This document shows positions 17,602 to 25,100 of a stretch of DNA of 64,000 bases, piece after piece; position 1 is the first letter of the stretch, and each line of letters begins with the position of its first letter. Origin of the DNA: VRUE01 sp963697915 (GTDB lineage Bacteria; Actinomycetota; Thermoleophilia; Solirubrobacterales; 70-9); the NCBI GenBank assembly GCA_963697915.1, contig OY969103.1, positions 2,046,001-2,110,000 on the forward strand, written 5' to 3'. The translations under genes were made by a program, and so were the position numbers. The notes beneath the pieces are model-generated. The model saw only the letters and a list, made by a program, of their open reading frames with translations, was not told the DNA's origin and did no database searches.

Positions 17602-18807
17602 TTGGAGATCGACATCGGTCGCGGCAAGAAGGGGAGGCGCGCCTACGGATTCGATGACATCGCGATCGTTCCGTCGCGCCGCACCCGCGATCCCGACGAC
17701 ATAGACATCAGCTGGACGCTCGGCCCGTACCGTTTCGAGCTGCCGCTGGTCGCTTCGGCGATGGACGGGGTCGTCAGCCCCGACACCGCCGTTCTCGTCA
17801 ACGAGCTGGGCGGCCTCGGGGTGCTCAACCTGGAGGGGATCTGGACGCGCTTCGAGAACGCCGAGGAGCAGCTGGAGAAGGTCGCCGCCGCGCCGACGCA
17901 CCTGGCGACCCGGATCATGCAGGAGATCTACAACGAGCCGGTCAAGCCGGAGCTGATCGGTCGCCGGATCGCCGAGATCAAGGAGCGAGGCGCGGTCGCC
18001 TGCGGGTCGCTCACCCCGCAGAAGGTGCGCGAGCACTACGAGATCGCGGTCGAGGCCGGGATCGACATCCTCGTCATCCAGGGCACGGTGATCTCCGCCG
18101 AGCACGTCTCGACCACGGTCGAGCCGCTCAACCTGAAGGAGTTCATCGCCGAAGTGCCGGTGCCGACCGTGGTCGGCGGCTGCGCCTCCTACTCGACCGG
18201 GCTGCACCTGATGCGGACCGGCGCCGTCGGCGTCCTCGTCGGGGTCGGCCCGGGCGCCGCCTGCACGACGCGCGGCGTGCTCGGGATCGGCGTCCCGCAG
18301 GCGACCGCGATCGCCGACGTCGCCGCGGCCCGCTCCCAGCACATGCTCGAGACCGGCGAGTACGTCAACGTGATCGCCGACGGCGGCATGCGCACCGGGG
18401 GCGACATCTCCAAGGCGATCGCCGTCGGCGCCGACTCGGTGATGGTCGGCTCGCCGCTGGCCCGCGCCAAGGAGGCGCCGGGCCGCGGATTCCACTGGGG
18501 GATGGCGACCTTCCACTCCTCGCTGCCGCGCGGCACCCGCGTCTCCACCAGGCAGGACGGGACGATGGAGGAGATCCTGCTCGGCCCCGCCCAGGAGAAC
18601 GACGGCACCTTCAACCTGATGGGGGCGCTGAAAACCTCGATGGCGACGACCGGTTACGAGGACATCCGCTCCTTCCAGCGGGCCGAGGTGATGGTCGCGC
18701 CGGCGTTGATGAGCGAGGGCAAGAAGCTGCAGACCGAGCAGGCAGTCGGGATGGGCTCGAACGGCCGCGCGGCGGTCTCCGCCGGTGTTGGAGTCGCCGA
18801 CGACTGA
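17602..18807 (+). CDS. guaB3: GuaB3 family IMP dehydrogenase-related protein
   Basis: A 401-residue TIM-barrel protein of the actinobacterial IMPDH-related group. It shows ELPLVASAMDGVVSPDTAVL, VGVGPGAACTTRGVLGIGVP (the loop with the catalytic-type Cys) and VIADGGMRTGGDISKAIAVG, and lacks the CBS pair of true GuaB. The TTG start at 17602 follows GGAGG. Members are linked to purine metabolism (IMP/GMP interconversion), and the overlap with guaA by 23 bp supports that. Confidence 0.93.
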   Translation: MEIDIGRGKKGRRAYGFDDIAIVPSRRTRDPDDIDISWTLGPYRFELPLVASAMDGVVSPDTAVLVNELGGLGVLNLEGIWTRFENAEEQLEKVAAAPTHLATRIMQEIYNEPVKPELIGRRIAEIKERGAVACGSLTPQKVREHYEIAVEAGIDILVIQGTVISAEHVSTTVEPLNLKEFIAEVPVPTVVGGCASYSTGLHLMRTGAVGVLVGVGPGAACTTRGVLGIGVPQATAIADVAAARSQHMLETGEYVNVIADGGMRTGGDISKAIAVGADSVMVGSPLARAKEAPGRGFHWGMATFHSSLPRGTRVSTRQDGTMEEILLGPAQENDGTFNLMGALKTSMATTGYEDIRSFQRAEVMVAPALMSEGKKLQTEQAVGMGSNGRAAVSAGVGVADD

Positions 18808-20371
18808 GGCCGGCGCCGTTGCGGCGTCGGCCCAGGCCTCCGAGGAGGTGCTCGTCCTCGACTTCGGGGGCCAGTACTCGCAGCTGATCGCGCGGCGGAT
18901 CCGCGAGTGCGGCGTGTTCGCCGAGCTGCTGCCGGCGACCGTCTCGGCCGAGACGGTGCGGGAGCGGGCGCCGAAGGCCCTGGTGCTCTCCGGTGGCCCG
19001 GCCTCGGTCTACGAGCCGGGGGCGCCGCCGTTCCCGGCCGAGCTGCTCGAGCTCGGCATCCCGATGCTGGGCATCTGTTACGGGATGCAGGTGATGGTCC
19101 AGGCGCTGGGCGGCAAGGTCGAAGCCGCCGAGGCGGGGGAGTTCGGCCGCGCCGAGCTCAGCCTGCGTGACGGCGGCGGCCGCCTGCTCGGCGGCCTGCC
19201 CGAGGAGCAGAGCTGCTGGATGAGCCACCGCGACACCGTCTTCGAGCCGCCGCCGGGCTTCACCGCGCTGGCGGCGACGCCGGGCTCGCCCGTGGCCGCC
19301 GTCGAGGCGCCCGAGCGCGGCCTCTACGGGATCCAGTTCCACCCCGAGGTCGTCCACACGCCCTACGGGACCGAGGTTCTGACCCGCTTCCTGCGCGAGG
19401 TCGCCGGCTGCGAGAAGCAGTGGTCGCCACAGTCGGTGATCGACGAGCAGGTGGCTGCGGTCCGCGCCCAGGTCGGGGAGGGACGCGTGATCTGCGGCCT
19501 CTCCGGCGGCGTCGACTCCTCGGTCGCGGCGCTGCTCGTCCACCGCGCGGTGGGGGAGCAACTGACCTGCGTCTTCGTCGACCACGGCCTGATGCGGCTC
19601 AACGAGGGCGAGCAGGTGGTCGCCGCCTTCGAGCAGTTCGGCATCCCGCTGGTCCACGTCGACGCCGAAGAGCGCTTCCTCGACCGCCTCGCCGGGGTCG
19701 ACGAGCCGGAGACCAAGCGCAAGATCATCGGCGCCGAGTTCATCCGCGTCTTCGAGGAGGAGGCGGCGAAGCTCGAGGACGCCGCCTACCTGGTCCAGGG
19801 CACGCTCTACTCCGACGTGATCGAGTCGGGCGGCAGTGACGCCGCGGCGACGATCAAGTCGCACCACAACGTCGGCGGCCTGCCCGACGACCTCGAGTTC
19901 GAGCTGGTCGAGCCGCTGCGGATGCTGTTCAAGGACGAGGTGCGCGCGGTCGGCGCCGAGCTCGGGCTGCCCGAGCGGATGGTCTGGCGCCAGCCCTTTC
20001 CGGGGCCGGGCCTGGCGATCCGCATCGTCGGCGGCGAGGTCACCAAAGAGCGGCTCGACGTCCTGCGCGCCGCCGACGCGATCCTGCAGGAAGAGATCCG
20101 CGCCGCCGAGCTCTACCGCCAGCTCTGGCAGTCCTTCTGCGTGCTGCCCGTCGTCCGCTCGGTCGGCGTCCAGGGCGACGGCCGCACCTACGCCTACCCG
20201 ATCGTGATCCGCGCCGTCACCTCCGACGACGCGATGACCGCCGACTGGGCCCGGCTCCCCTACGACCTGCTGGAGCGGGTCTCGAACCGGATCATCAACG
20301 AGATCAAGGATGTGAATCGGGTGGCGCTGGACATCTCTTCGAAGCCGCCCGCCACGATCGAGTGGGAGTAG
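18785..20371 (+). CDS. guaA: GMP synthase (glutamine-hydrolysing)
   Basis: A 528-residue enzyme converting XMP to GMP. The N-terminal glutamine amidotransferase domain has LDFGGQYSQLIARRI, the nucleophile region MLGICYGMQVM (Cys) and YGIQFHPEVVHT (His/Glu). The ATP pyrophosphatase domain has the P-loop CGLSGGVDSSVAALL, and the dimerisation domain ends PPATIEWE. The first in-frame start is GTG at 18785, with TTG at 18788 as an alternative. Full length. Confidence 0.97.
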   Translation: MLESPTTEAGAVAASAQASEEVLVLDFGGQYSQLIARRIRECGVFAELLPATVSAETVRERAPKALVLSGGPASVYEPGAPPFPAELLELGIPMLGICYGMQVMVQALGGKVEAAEAGEFGRAELSLRDGGGRLLGGLPEEQSCWMSHRDTVFEPPPGFTALAATPGSPVAAVEAPERGLYGIQFHPEVVHTPYGTEVLTRFLREVAGCEKQWSPQSVIDEQVAAVRAQVGEGRVICGLSGGVDSSVAALLVHRAVGEQLTCVFVDHGLMRLNEGEQVVAAFEQFGIPLVHVDAEERFLDRLAGVDEPETKRKIIGAEFIRVFEEEAAKLEDAAYLVQGTLYSDVIESGGSDAAATIKSHHNVGGLPDDLEFELVEPLRMLFKDEVRAVGAELGLPERMVWRQPFPGPGLAIRIVGGEVTKERLDVLRAADAILQEEIRAAELYRQLWQSFCVLPVVRSVGVQGDGRTYAYPIVIRAVTSDDAMTADWARLPYDLLERVSNRIINEIKDVNRVALDISSKPPATIEWE

Positions 20372-20394
20372 CGCCCGGCTAGTGTCGGACGGCG

Positions 20395-21213
20395 ATGCCG
20401 TCCTTCGCTGTCTCGATCGCGACCCTCAGCCTCGTCCAGGCGGTTCTGGTGGCGCTGCCGCGGGCGCGGCGGCCGTTCGGGTGGATGCCGCGCAGCCCCT
20501 GGTGGGCGCTGGTCCCGGCGGGCTCGATCGCCGTCGTCGTCTTCGGCATCGAAGCGGCGCCCAACTCGGCCGACCTGCTCGCCTACCTGGCGCTGGTCAC
20601 GGTGCCACCGCTGGCGGCGGCGGCGCTCGGCTGGCTGCTGCACGGCTCGCGGCCTTGGTGGGCGCTGGCCGCGGTGCCGCTGTTCGCGGTCGCCTGGGCG
20701 GCCCACGGCTCGCTCGCCGGCGAGACCGCCGCCACGCTGCTCTCCGGCCTCGCCTGCATCGCGCTCGGCTGGCTGCTGGTCTGCGTCGTCCCGGCGCGCT
20801 GGCTGCTCTGGGGGATCTACGCGATGGCGCTGCTCGACGCGGTCCTGATCGGCGCTGAGGTCCTGCAGGGGCCGAGCGGCCTGCTCAGCGCCGCCGACCC
20901 GAGCGGCCTGCCGCGCCTGCAGGTGCTCGAGTTCGGCACTGCCCGGATGGGCTTCGGCGACGCCTTCGTCGCCGCCACCGCCGGCTGCCTGCTCGCGATC
21001 CCCGCCGATGGGCCTAGGACGAGTCCATATCCGACGTTCTCGGCCCATCGGCAGCTTTGGGCGGCGGGGCTCGTCGCCGTCCTTGGGCTCGGCTTCGACC
21101 TGCTCTTCTTCTGGCTCGACACGCTGCCGGCGACCGTCCCGATCGCCGTCGCCCTGGCACTGGTAATGCCCCGGCCGGATTCACGTCGAGCCCCTCAGGA
21201 GGGCCGAGCTTGA
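20395..21213 (+). CDS. multi-pass membrane protein with GxGD aspartyl-protease pattern
   Basis: A 272-residue protein with about eight hydrophobic helices. One carries a buried Asp (ALLDAVLIG, Asp148). The next is preceded by a polar loop and has MGFGDAFVAATAGC (GxGD, Asp189). The last begins LPATVPIAVAL, resembling the PAL signature. This order (D, GxGD, C-terminal PA-x-x-P) is that of presenilin/signal-peptide-peptidase-like proteases. The assignment is pattern-based; prepilin peptidases also have GxGD but a different topology. Residues 204-219 come from a 49-bp palindromic repeat lying in a loop. It follows guaA and converges with the DUF488 gene, overlapping it by 19 bp. Confidence 0.7.
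   Translation: MPSFAVSIATLSLVQAVLVALPRARRPFGWMPRSPWWALVPAGSIAVVVFGIEAAPNSADLLAYLALVTVPPLAAAALGWLLHGSRPWWALAAVPLFAVAWAAHGSLAGETAATLLSGLACIALGWLLVCVVPARWLLWGIYAMALLDAVLIGAEVLQGPSGLLSAADPSGLPRLQVLEFGTARMGFGDAFVAATAGCLLAIPADGPRTSPYPTFSAHRQLWAAGLVAVLGLGFDLLFFWLDTLPATVPIAVALALVMPRPDSRRAPQEGRA
21004..21052 (+). repeat. 49-bp palindromic element, copy 1, inside a coding region
   Basis: Perfect 11-bp terminal inverted repeats (GCCGATGGGCC / GGCCCATCGGC) flank a 27-bp core containing ATATCCGACGTT. A second copy (42820-42868, opposite strand) has the same length and about 80 % identity. The element is read through in frame by the membrane-protein gene (codons 204-220). Confidence 0.8.
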
Positions 21214-21581
21214 CTCTCGCCGGGGTGTGAAGCGAGCGCCTCGGCGAGGACGACGGCGTGGTTGTGCTGCCTGTCCCGCGCCGCGAACAGCAACGTCAAT
21301 GGCCCTCCGGCGCTGCGCTCGGCGAGCTCGGCCAGCGCCTCCGTTCGGGCATCGAGCTCGGCGAGGTACCGGTGGCGGAACTCGGCGAAGCGCTCGGGGT
21401 CGTGACCGAACCACTCGCGCAGCTCCGGGCTGGGGGCCAGGTCGCGGGGCCAGAGGTCGACCGCGGCGCGGTCGCGGCGTACGCCGCGCGGCCAGAGCCG
21501 GTCGACCAGCACCCGCAGGCCGTCCTCCGGCGAGGGCTCCTCGTAGATGCGCTTCAGCTTGATCTCCGGCGGGTTGCTCAC
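21195..21581 (-). CDS. DUF488 family protein
   Basis: A 128-residue protein with the DUF488 signature: KLKRIYEEPSPEDGLRVLVD then RLWPRGVRRDRAAVD, LAPSPELREWFGHDPERF and the closing LLFAARDRQHNHAVVLAE. The family is widespread and uncharacterised; some members contain a redox or nitrogenase-linked context. GTG start at 21581 overlaps the ctaD stop (GTGA), so it is translated from the same message as the oxidase subunit. Confidence 0.88.
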   Translation of the reverse strand: MSNPPEIKLKRIYEEPSPEDGLRVLVDRLWPRGVRRDRAAVDLWPRDLAPSPELREWFGHDPERFAEFRHRYLAELDARTEALAELAERSAGGPLTLLFAARDRQHNHAVVLAEALASHPGESQARPS

Positions 21582-23575
21582 GGCTGCTGGTCGCCAGCGA
21601 CTGGCAGTGCCTTCTGGCGGGGGGTGGGGGTGCGATCCTCGCCCATGATCGCGTGCTTGGCGCCGGGCACGCCGAACTCGTACGGCCCGCCGACGACACG
21701 GGGTATGCGCTCGAAGTTGAAGCGGGGCGGTGGCGAGGAGACCTGCCACTCGATCGTCTTCGCCCGCCAGGGGTTGGCCGGGGCCCGCGGCCCATAGCGC
21801 CAGCTGACGACCATGTTGTAGAGGAAGACGAGCTGGGCGGCGCCGAGCATGAAGCCGAAGGCCGAGATCAGCAGGTTCCACTCGCCGAACTGGGCCGCGT
21901 AGTCGACGACGCGCCTTGGCATTCCGTCCATCCCGACCCAGTGCATCGGCACGAACGTCCCCCACGTGCCCACCAGGGTCAGCCAGAAGTGGACCCGCCC
22001 CAGCCGCTCGTCATACATCCGCCCGGTGATCTTCGGGAACCAGTAGTAGATGCCGGCGAAGATCGTGAAGACCGAGCCGGCGAAGAGGACGAAGTGGATG
22101 TGAGCGACGATGAAGTAGGTGTCGGTGACGTGGATGTCGATCGGCACCATCGCGATCATCACGCCGCTGATCCCGCCGAGGATGAAGCTCGCGATGAAAC
22201 CCAGCGCAAAGAGCATCGAGGTCGAGCGCAGGTGGATCTTGCCGAAGAAGAGGGTCGCCAGCCAGGAGAAGATCTTGATCCCGGTCGGCACCGCGATCAG
22301 GACCGAGGTCAGCATCATCGGCACCCGCAGCCAGGAGAACATGCCGGCGACGAACATGTGGTGGGCCCAGACCGAGTAGCTGAGCACGATGATCGCCAGC
22401 AGCGAGAGCGCCATCAGCCGGTAGCCGAAGATCGGCTTGCGCGAGTGTGTGGAGATGACCTCGCTGATGATCCCGAAGCCGGGGATGATCATGATGTAGA
22501 CGGCGGGGTGGGAGTAGAACCAGAAGATGTGCTGGTAGCTGACGACGTCGCCGCCCCCGGCGACCTGGAAGAAGTTGGTGTGCAGGAGGCGGTCGAAGAG
22601 GACCATGAACTGCACGCCGGCGATGAACGGGGTCGCGGCGATGACCAGCAGCGAGGTGGCGAGGTTGGCCCAAACCAGTAGCGGCATCCGCCAGAAGTTC
22701 ATCCCCGGCGCCCGCATGGTGATGATCGTTACCAGGAAGTTGAGCCCGGCGAGGATCGAGGAGAAGCCGGCGAACTGGACGCCGATGTTGAAGAAGCTCT
22801 GTCCCAGCGGCGCCCCGGTCGAGAGCGGCGCGTAGCCGGTCCAGCCGGCGTCGAAGGCGCCGCCGGGGACGAGGAAGCTGGCCATGAAGATGACCCCGGC
22901 GATCGGCAGCAGCCAGAAGCTGAGCGCGTTGAGGCGCGGGAAGGCCATGTCCGGCGCGCCGATCATCAGCGGCAGGACGTAGTTGGCGATCCCGGCGAAG
23001 ACCGGGATCACGAAGATGAAGATCATGATCGCCGCGTGGGCGGAGAAGACCGAGTTGTAGGTCGCCGCGTCGACGATCTGGCCGCCGGGCTGGGCCAGCT
23101 CGGCGCGGATCACCATTGCCAGCAGCCCGCCGATGAAGAAGAAGACGAAGGTGGTGACGATGTACTGGATGCCGATCACCTTGTGATCGGTGTTGAAGGT
23201 GAGGTAGTCGCGCCAGCTGGCGGCGCCGTGGTCGGCGTGGTCCTCCGCCTCGGTTGGCATTCCCAGCGCCCACCGCAACCAGTAGGAGATCGCCCCGAAG
23301 CCGACCAGGAAGCCGAGGCCGGCGGTGATCGCCGGGACGACCAGGTGGGGGTAGCCGGTCTGCTCGGTCTGCAGCAGGGGGAGGCCGGAGATCGCCCGCA
23401 GGCCGACCACGAGGCAGAAGCCGAGCGCGGCCCCGGTCATCGCCCCGAGCGCTCCCCGCAACCAGCGCTGCGCCAGTTCCTCGCCGCTGACGCCGAACTG
23501 CGGCGCCGGTGGGGGGGTTGCTTTTGCGGCCGCGGCCGCGGATTGGGCGGTCTCAGGGGTCAGGGAGCCTCCCAT
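21578..23575 (-). CDS. ctaD: cytochrome c oxidase subunit I (orphan copy)
   Basis: A 665-residue haem-copper oxidase subunit I. It has the usual 12 membrane helices plus an N-terminal extension with two more helices (GALGAMTGAALGFCLVVGL and VPAITAGLGFLVGFGAI). Haem/copper ligand regions: FSAHAAIMIFIFVIPVF, FWFYSHPAVYIMIIPGFG, VWAHHMFVAG and YFIVAHIHFVLFAG. The usual HPEVY glutamate is Ala with Tyr-Ser before the His (YSHPAV), the mark of A2-type oxidases. About 80 % similar by eye to the copy at 50205. No ctaC or ctaE is adjacent; it shares a bidirectional promoter with a regulator. Confidence 0.95.
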   Translation of the reverse strand: MGGSLTPETAQSAAAAAKATPPPAPQFGVSGEELAQRWLRGALGAMTGAALGFCLVVGLRAISGLPLLQTEQTGYPHLVVPAITAGLGFLVGFGAISYWLRWALGMPTEAEDHADHGAASWRDYLTFNTDHKVIGIQYIVTTFVFFFIGGLLAMVIRAELAQPGGQIVDAATYNSVFSAHAAIMIFIFVIPVFAGIANYVLPLMIGAPDMAFPRLNALSFWLLPIAGVIFMASFLVPGGAFDAGWTGYAPLSTGAPLGQSFFNIGVQFAGFSSILAGLNFLVTIITMRAPGMNFWRMPLLVWANLATSLLVIAATPFIAGVQFMVLFDRLLHTNFFQVAGGGDVVSYQHIFWFYSHPAVYIMIIPGFGIISEVISTHSRKPIFGYRLMALSLLAIIVLSYSVWAHHMFVAGMFSWLRVPMMLTSVLIAVPTGIKIFSWLATLFFGKIHLRSTSMLFALGFIASFILGGISGVMIAMVPIDIHVTDTYFIVAHIHFVLFAGSVFTIFAGIYYWFPKITGRMYDERLGRVHFWLTLVGTWGTFVPMHWVGMDGMPRRVVDYAAQFGEWNLLISAFGFMLGAAQLVFLYNMVVSWRYGPRAPANPWRAKTIEWQVSSPPPRFNFERIPRVVGGPYEFGVPGAKHAIMGEDRTPTPRQKALPVAGDQQP

Positions 23576-23580
23576 TTGGA

Positions 23581-23605
23581 GTTTTCACACTTCAACTGTG
23601 GAAAC
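23581..23605. promoter_or_regulatory. operator-like dyad, ctaD/regulator intergenic (site 1)
   Basis: GTTTTCACA and TGTGGAAAC face each other across 7 nt, with one mismatched pair. It starts 6 bp upstream of the orphan ctaD start codon. The half-site spacing equals that of the neighbouring dyad at 23620-23646. Confidence 0.65.
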
Positions 23606-23619
23606 TACCAAAGCGGCTT

Positions 23620-23646
23620 GCTTTGCACAATCGCGCTGTGCAAAGC
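23620..23646. promoter_or_regulatory. operator-like perfect dyad before the regulator gene (site 2)
   Basis: A perfect 10-bp inverted repeat, GCTTTGCACA and TGTGCAAAGC, separated by 7 nt, ends 3 bp before the regulator ATG. A protein bound here would block translation start or the promoter, so autoregulation is likely. It shares the TTTnCACA-N7-TGTGnAAA layout with site 1. Confidence 0.7.
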
Positions 23647-23649
23647 TCT

Positions 23650-24318
23650 ATGTCGATGGACATCCCGCAGGCTACCGAGGACGCTCTCTCCCAGCCGACC
23701 CGGGCCCAGATCTTCAATTTCCTGGTCGCGAAGCGGGCGCCGGCTGGAACCGAGGAGGTGGCCGAGCACTTCGGCCTGCACCCCAACGGCGTGCGCCGTC
23801 ACCTCGAGCGGCTGGAGGAGGGTGGCTTCGTCACCCGCAGCCGGGTGCGCGCCGGAAAGGGTCGTCCGCGCGATAGCTGGGCGGTCTCGCCGGAGGCGCA
23901 CCCGGGGGGGCAGCGGCCGAAGGCCTACGCCGACCTGGCGGGCTGGCTCGCGCGGGCGATCCCGGTCAACCACACGCGGCTGCGCGAGGTCGAGCGAGCT
24001 GGGCACGCGATCGGCCACGAGCTGGCTGCCGAGGTGCCCGACGACCCGATCGAGGGCTTTCGCCAGGCGATCTCCGCTCTCGGCTTCCAGCCCGATCTGG
24101 AGGCCACGGAGGAGGGGGGCTTCACCTGCACCCTGCGCAACTGCCCCTATCGCGACTCGGTCCGCGAGAACCCCGAGGTCGTCTGCACCCTGCACCGCGG
24201 GATCACCGCCGGCCTGCTCTCGAGGCTCGACCCCGGTGCCGAGCTGGTCGGCTTCGAGCCCCACGACCCCGACCGGGCCGGCTGCCTGGTCACCGTCGCC
24301 GCCTCGGCCGAGCGGTGA
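23650..24318 (+). CDS. COG2345-type winged-helix regulator with Cys motif
   Basis: A 222-residue regulator. The N-terminal winged helix (RAQIFNFLVAKRAP, then HFGLHPNGVRRHLERLEEGG) is of the ArsR/SufR-like type. The C-terminal domain has Cys160, Cys165, Cys179 and His182 (FTCTLRNCPY and VVCTLHRGI), the arrangement that in SufR-like proteins holds an Fe-S cluster. ATG 23650 was chosen; a GTG at 23638 would lie inside the operator. It diverges from an oxidase gene and precedes hemerythrin, ferredoxin and sulfite reductase genes, so sensing of iron-sulfur, oxygen or NO status is a reasonable inference. Confidence 0.8.
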   Translation: MSMDIPQATEDALSQPTRAQIFNFLVAKRAPAGTEEVAEHFGLHPNGVRRHLERLEEGGFVTRSRVRAGKGRPRDSWAVSPEAHPGGQRPKAYADLAGWLARAIPVNHTRLREVERAGHAIGHELAAEVPDDPIEGFRQAISALGFQPDLEATEEGGFTCTLRNCPYRDSVRENPEVVCTLHRGITAGLLSRLDPGAELVGFEPHDPDRAGCLVTVAASAER

Positions 24319-24746
24319 AGCGGGCCGAGGCCCTGCGGCCGCTTTCGCGCGAGCACCTCGGCGCCCTGCTGGTCGCCAGGCAGTTGCGCGGGGCCGCCGA
24401 TCCCGAGCGGGCGACCGCGACCTTCCTCGATTTCTGGCGGGAGGACGGGCAACGCCATTTCCGCATCGAGGAGGAGGTCCTGCTCCCCGCCTGGGCCCTC
24501 GCGGGCGAGGTGGACCGGGCCGGGGTCGCGCGCATGCTCGAGGAGCACCTCGCGATCCGCCGCGAGGCCCTTCGCCTCGCCGCCGGCGAGGCCTCCCTCG
24601 CCCAGGTGCAGGCCCTGGGAACCGCCCTGTACGACCACGTTCGCTTCGAGGAGCGCCAGCTCTTCCCCCTCGCCGAAGCCGCCTTCGACGCGGCCGGCCT
24701 GGACCGCTTGGCCGCGGCGATCGAGGAGGCCGAGGCCCGGGGATGA
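24315..24746 (+). CDS. hemerythrin HHE domain protein
   Basis: A 143-residue four-helix protein with the HHE-type di-iron ligand pattern: REHLGALLVARQL, FWREDGQRHFRIEEEVLLPAW, MLEEHLAIRREAL and YDHVRFEERQLFPLAE. Such proteins bind O2 or NO or store iron in the cytoplasm. GTG start at 24315 overlaps the regulator stop (GTGA), so the two are translated together and may serve the same signal. Confidence 0.88.
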   Translation: MKRAEALRPLSREHLGALLVARQLRGAADPERATATFLDFWREDGQRHFRIEEEVLLPAWALAGEVDRAGVARMLEEHLAIRREALRLAAGEASLAQVQALGTALYDHVRFEERQLFPLAEAAFDAAGLDRLAAAIEEAEARG

Positions 24747-24773
24747 GCCGCCCCGACGATCGCCAGTGCTAGG

Positions 24774-24796
24774 TTTTACCCACTCTTTATGTAAAA
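24774..24796. promoter_or_regulatory. operator-like dyad upstream of ferredoxin (site 3)
   Basis: TTTTACCC-N7-ATGTAAAA: outer half-sites TTTTAC/GTAAAA are symmetric over the same 23-bp span as sites 1 and 2. It lies in an AT-rich patch 22 bp before the ferredoxin start and so overlaps its promoter. Confidence 0.5.
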
Positions 24797-24818
24797 ACTT
24801 ACCCGCGGAGGAGCCACG

Positions 24819-25088
24819 ATGGCCTACGTGATCACCGAGCCCTGCATCGGCACCAAGGACAACTCCTGCGTCGAGGTCTGTCCCGTCGACTGCATTCACC
24901 CGACCCCGGAGGAGCCCGGCTACGACGCCGCCGAGCTGCTCTACATCGACCCCGACGAGTGCATCGACTGCGACGCCTGTGTCGAGGCCTGCCCGGTCGA
25001 CGCGATCTACCCCGAGGACATGGTCCCGGGGGAGTGGGTGAAGTACATCGAGCTCAACGCCGCCTACTACCGCAAGAAAGGCGGGTGA
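24819..25088 (+). CDS. fdxA: ferredoxin (FdxA-type, two Fe-S clusters)
   Basis: An 89-residue electron carrier. Two cluster-binding motifs are seen: the N-terminal CIGTKDNSCVEVCPVDCIHP (7Fe-type, for a 3Fe-4S plus 4Fe-4S pair) and CIDCDACVEACPVDAIYPED. A GAGGAG lies before the ATG at 24819. It is convergent to the sulfite reductase gene 12 bp away, its obvious electron acceptor, and shares a similar upstream dyad. Confidence 0.95.
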   Translation: MAYVITEPCIGTKDNSCVEVCPVDCIHPTPEEPGYDAAELLYIDPDECIDCDACVEACPVDAIYPEDMVPGEWVKYIELNAAYYRKKGG

Positions 25089-25100
25089 CCGCCGCGCCCG

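Noticed and set aside
21004..21052. 49-bp palindrome as a transcription terminator
   Set aside because: It lies inside an uninterrupted coding frame, and the second copy also lies inside a gene near its start.
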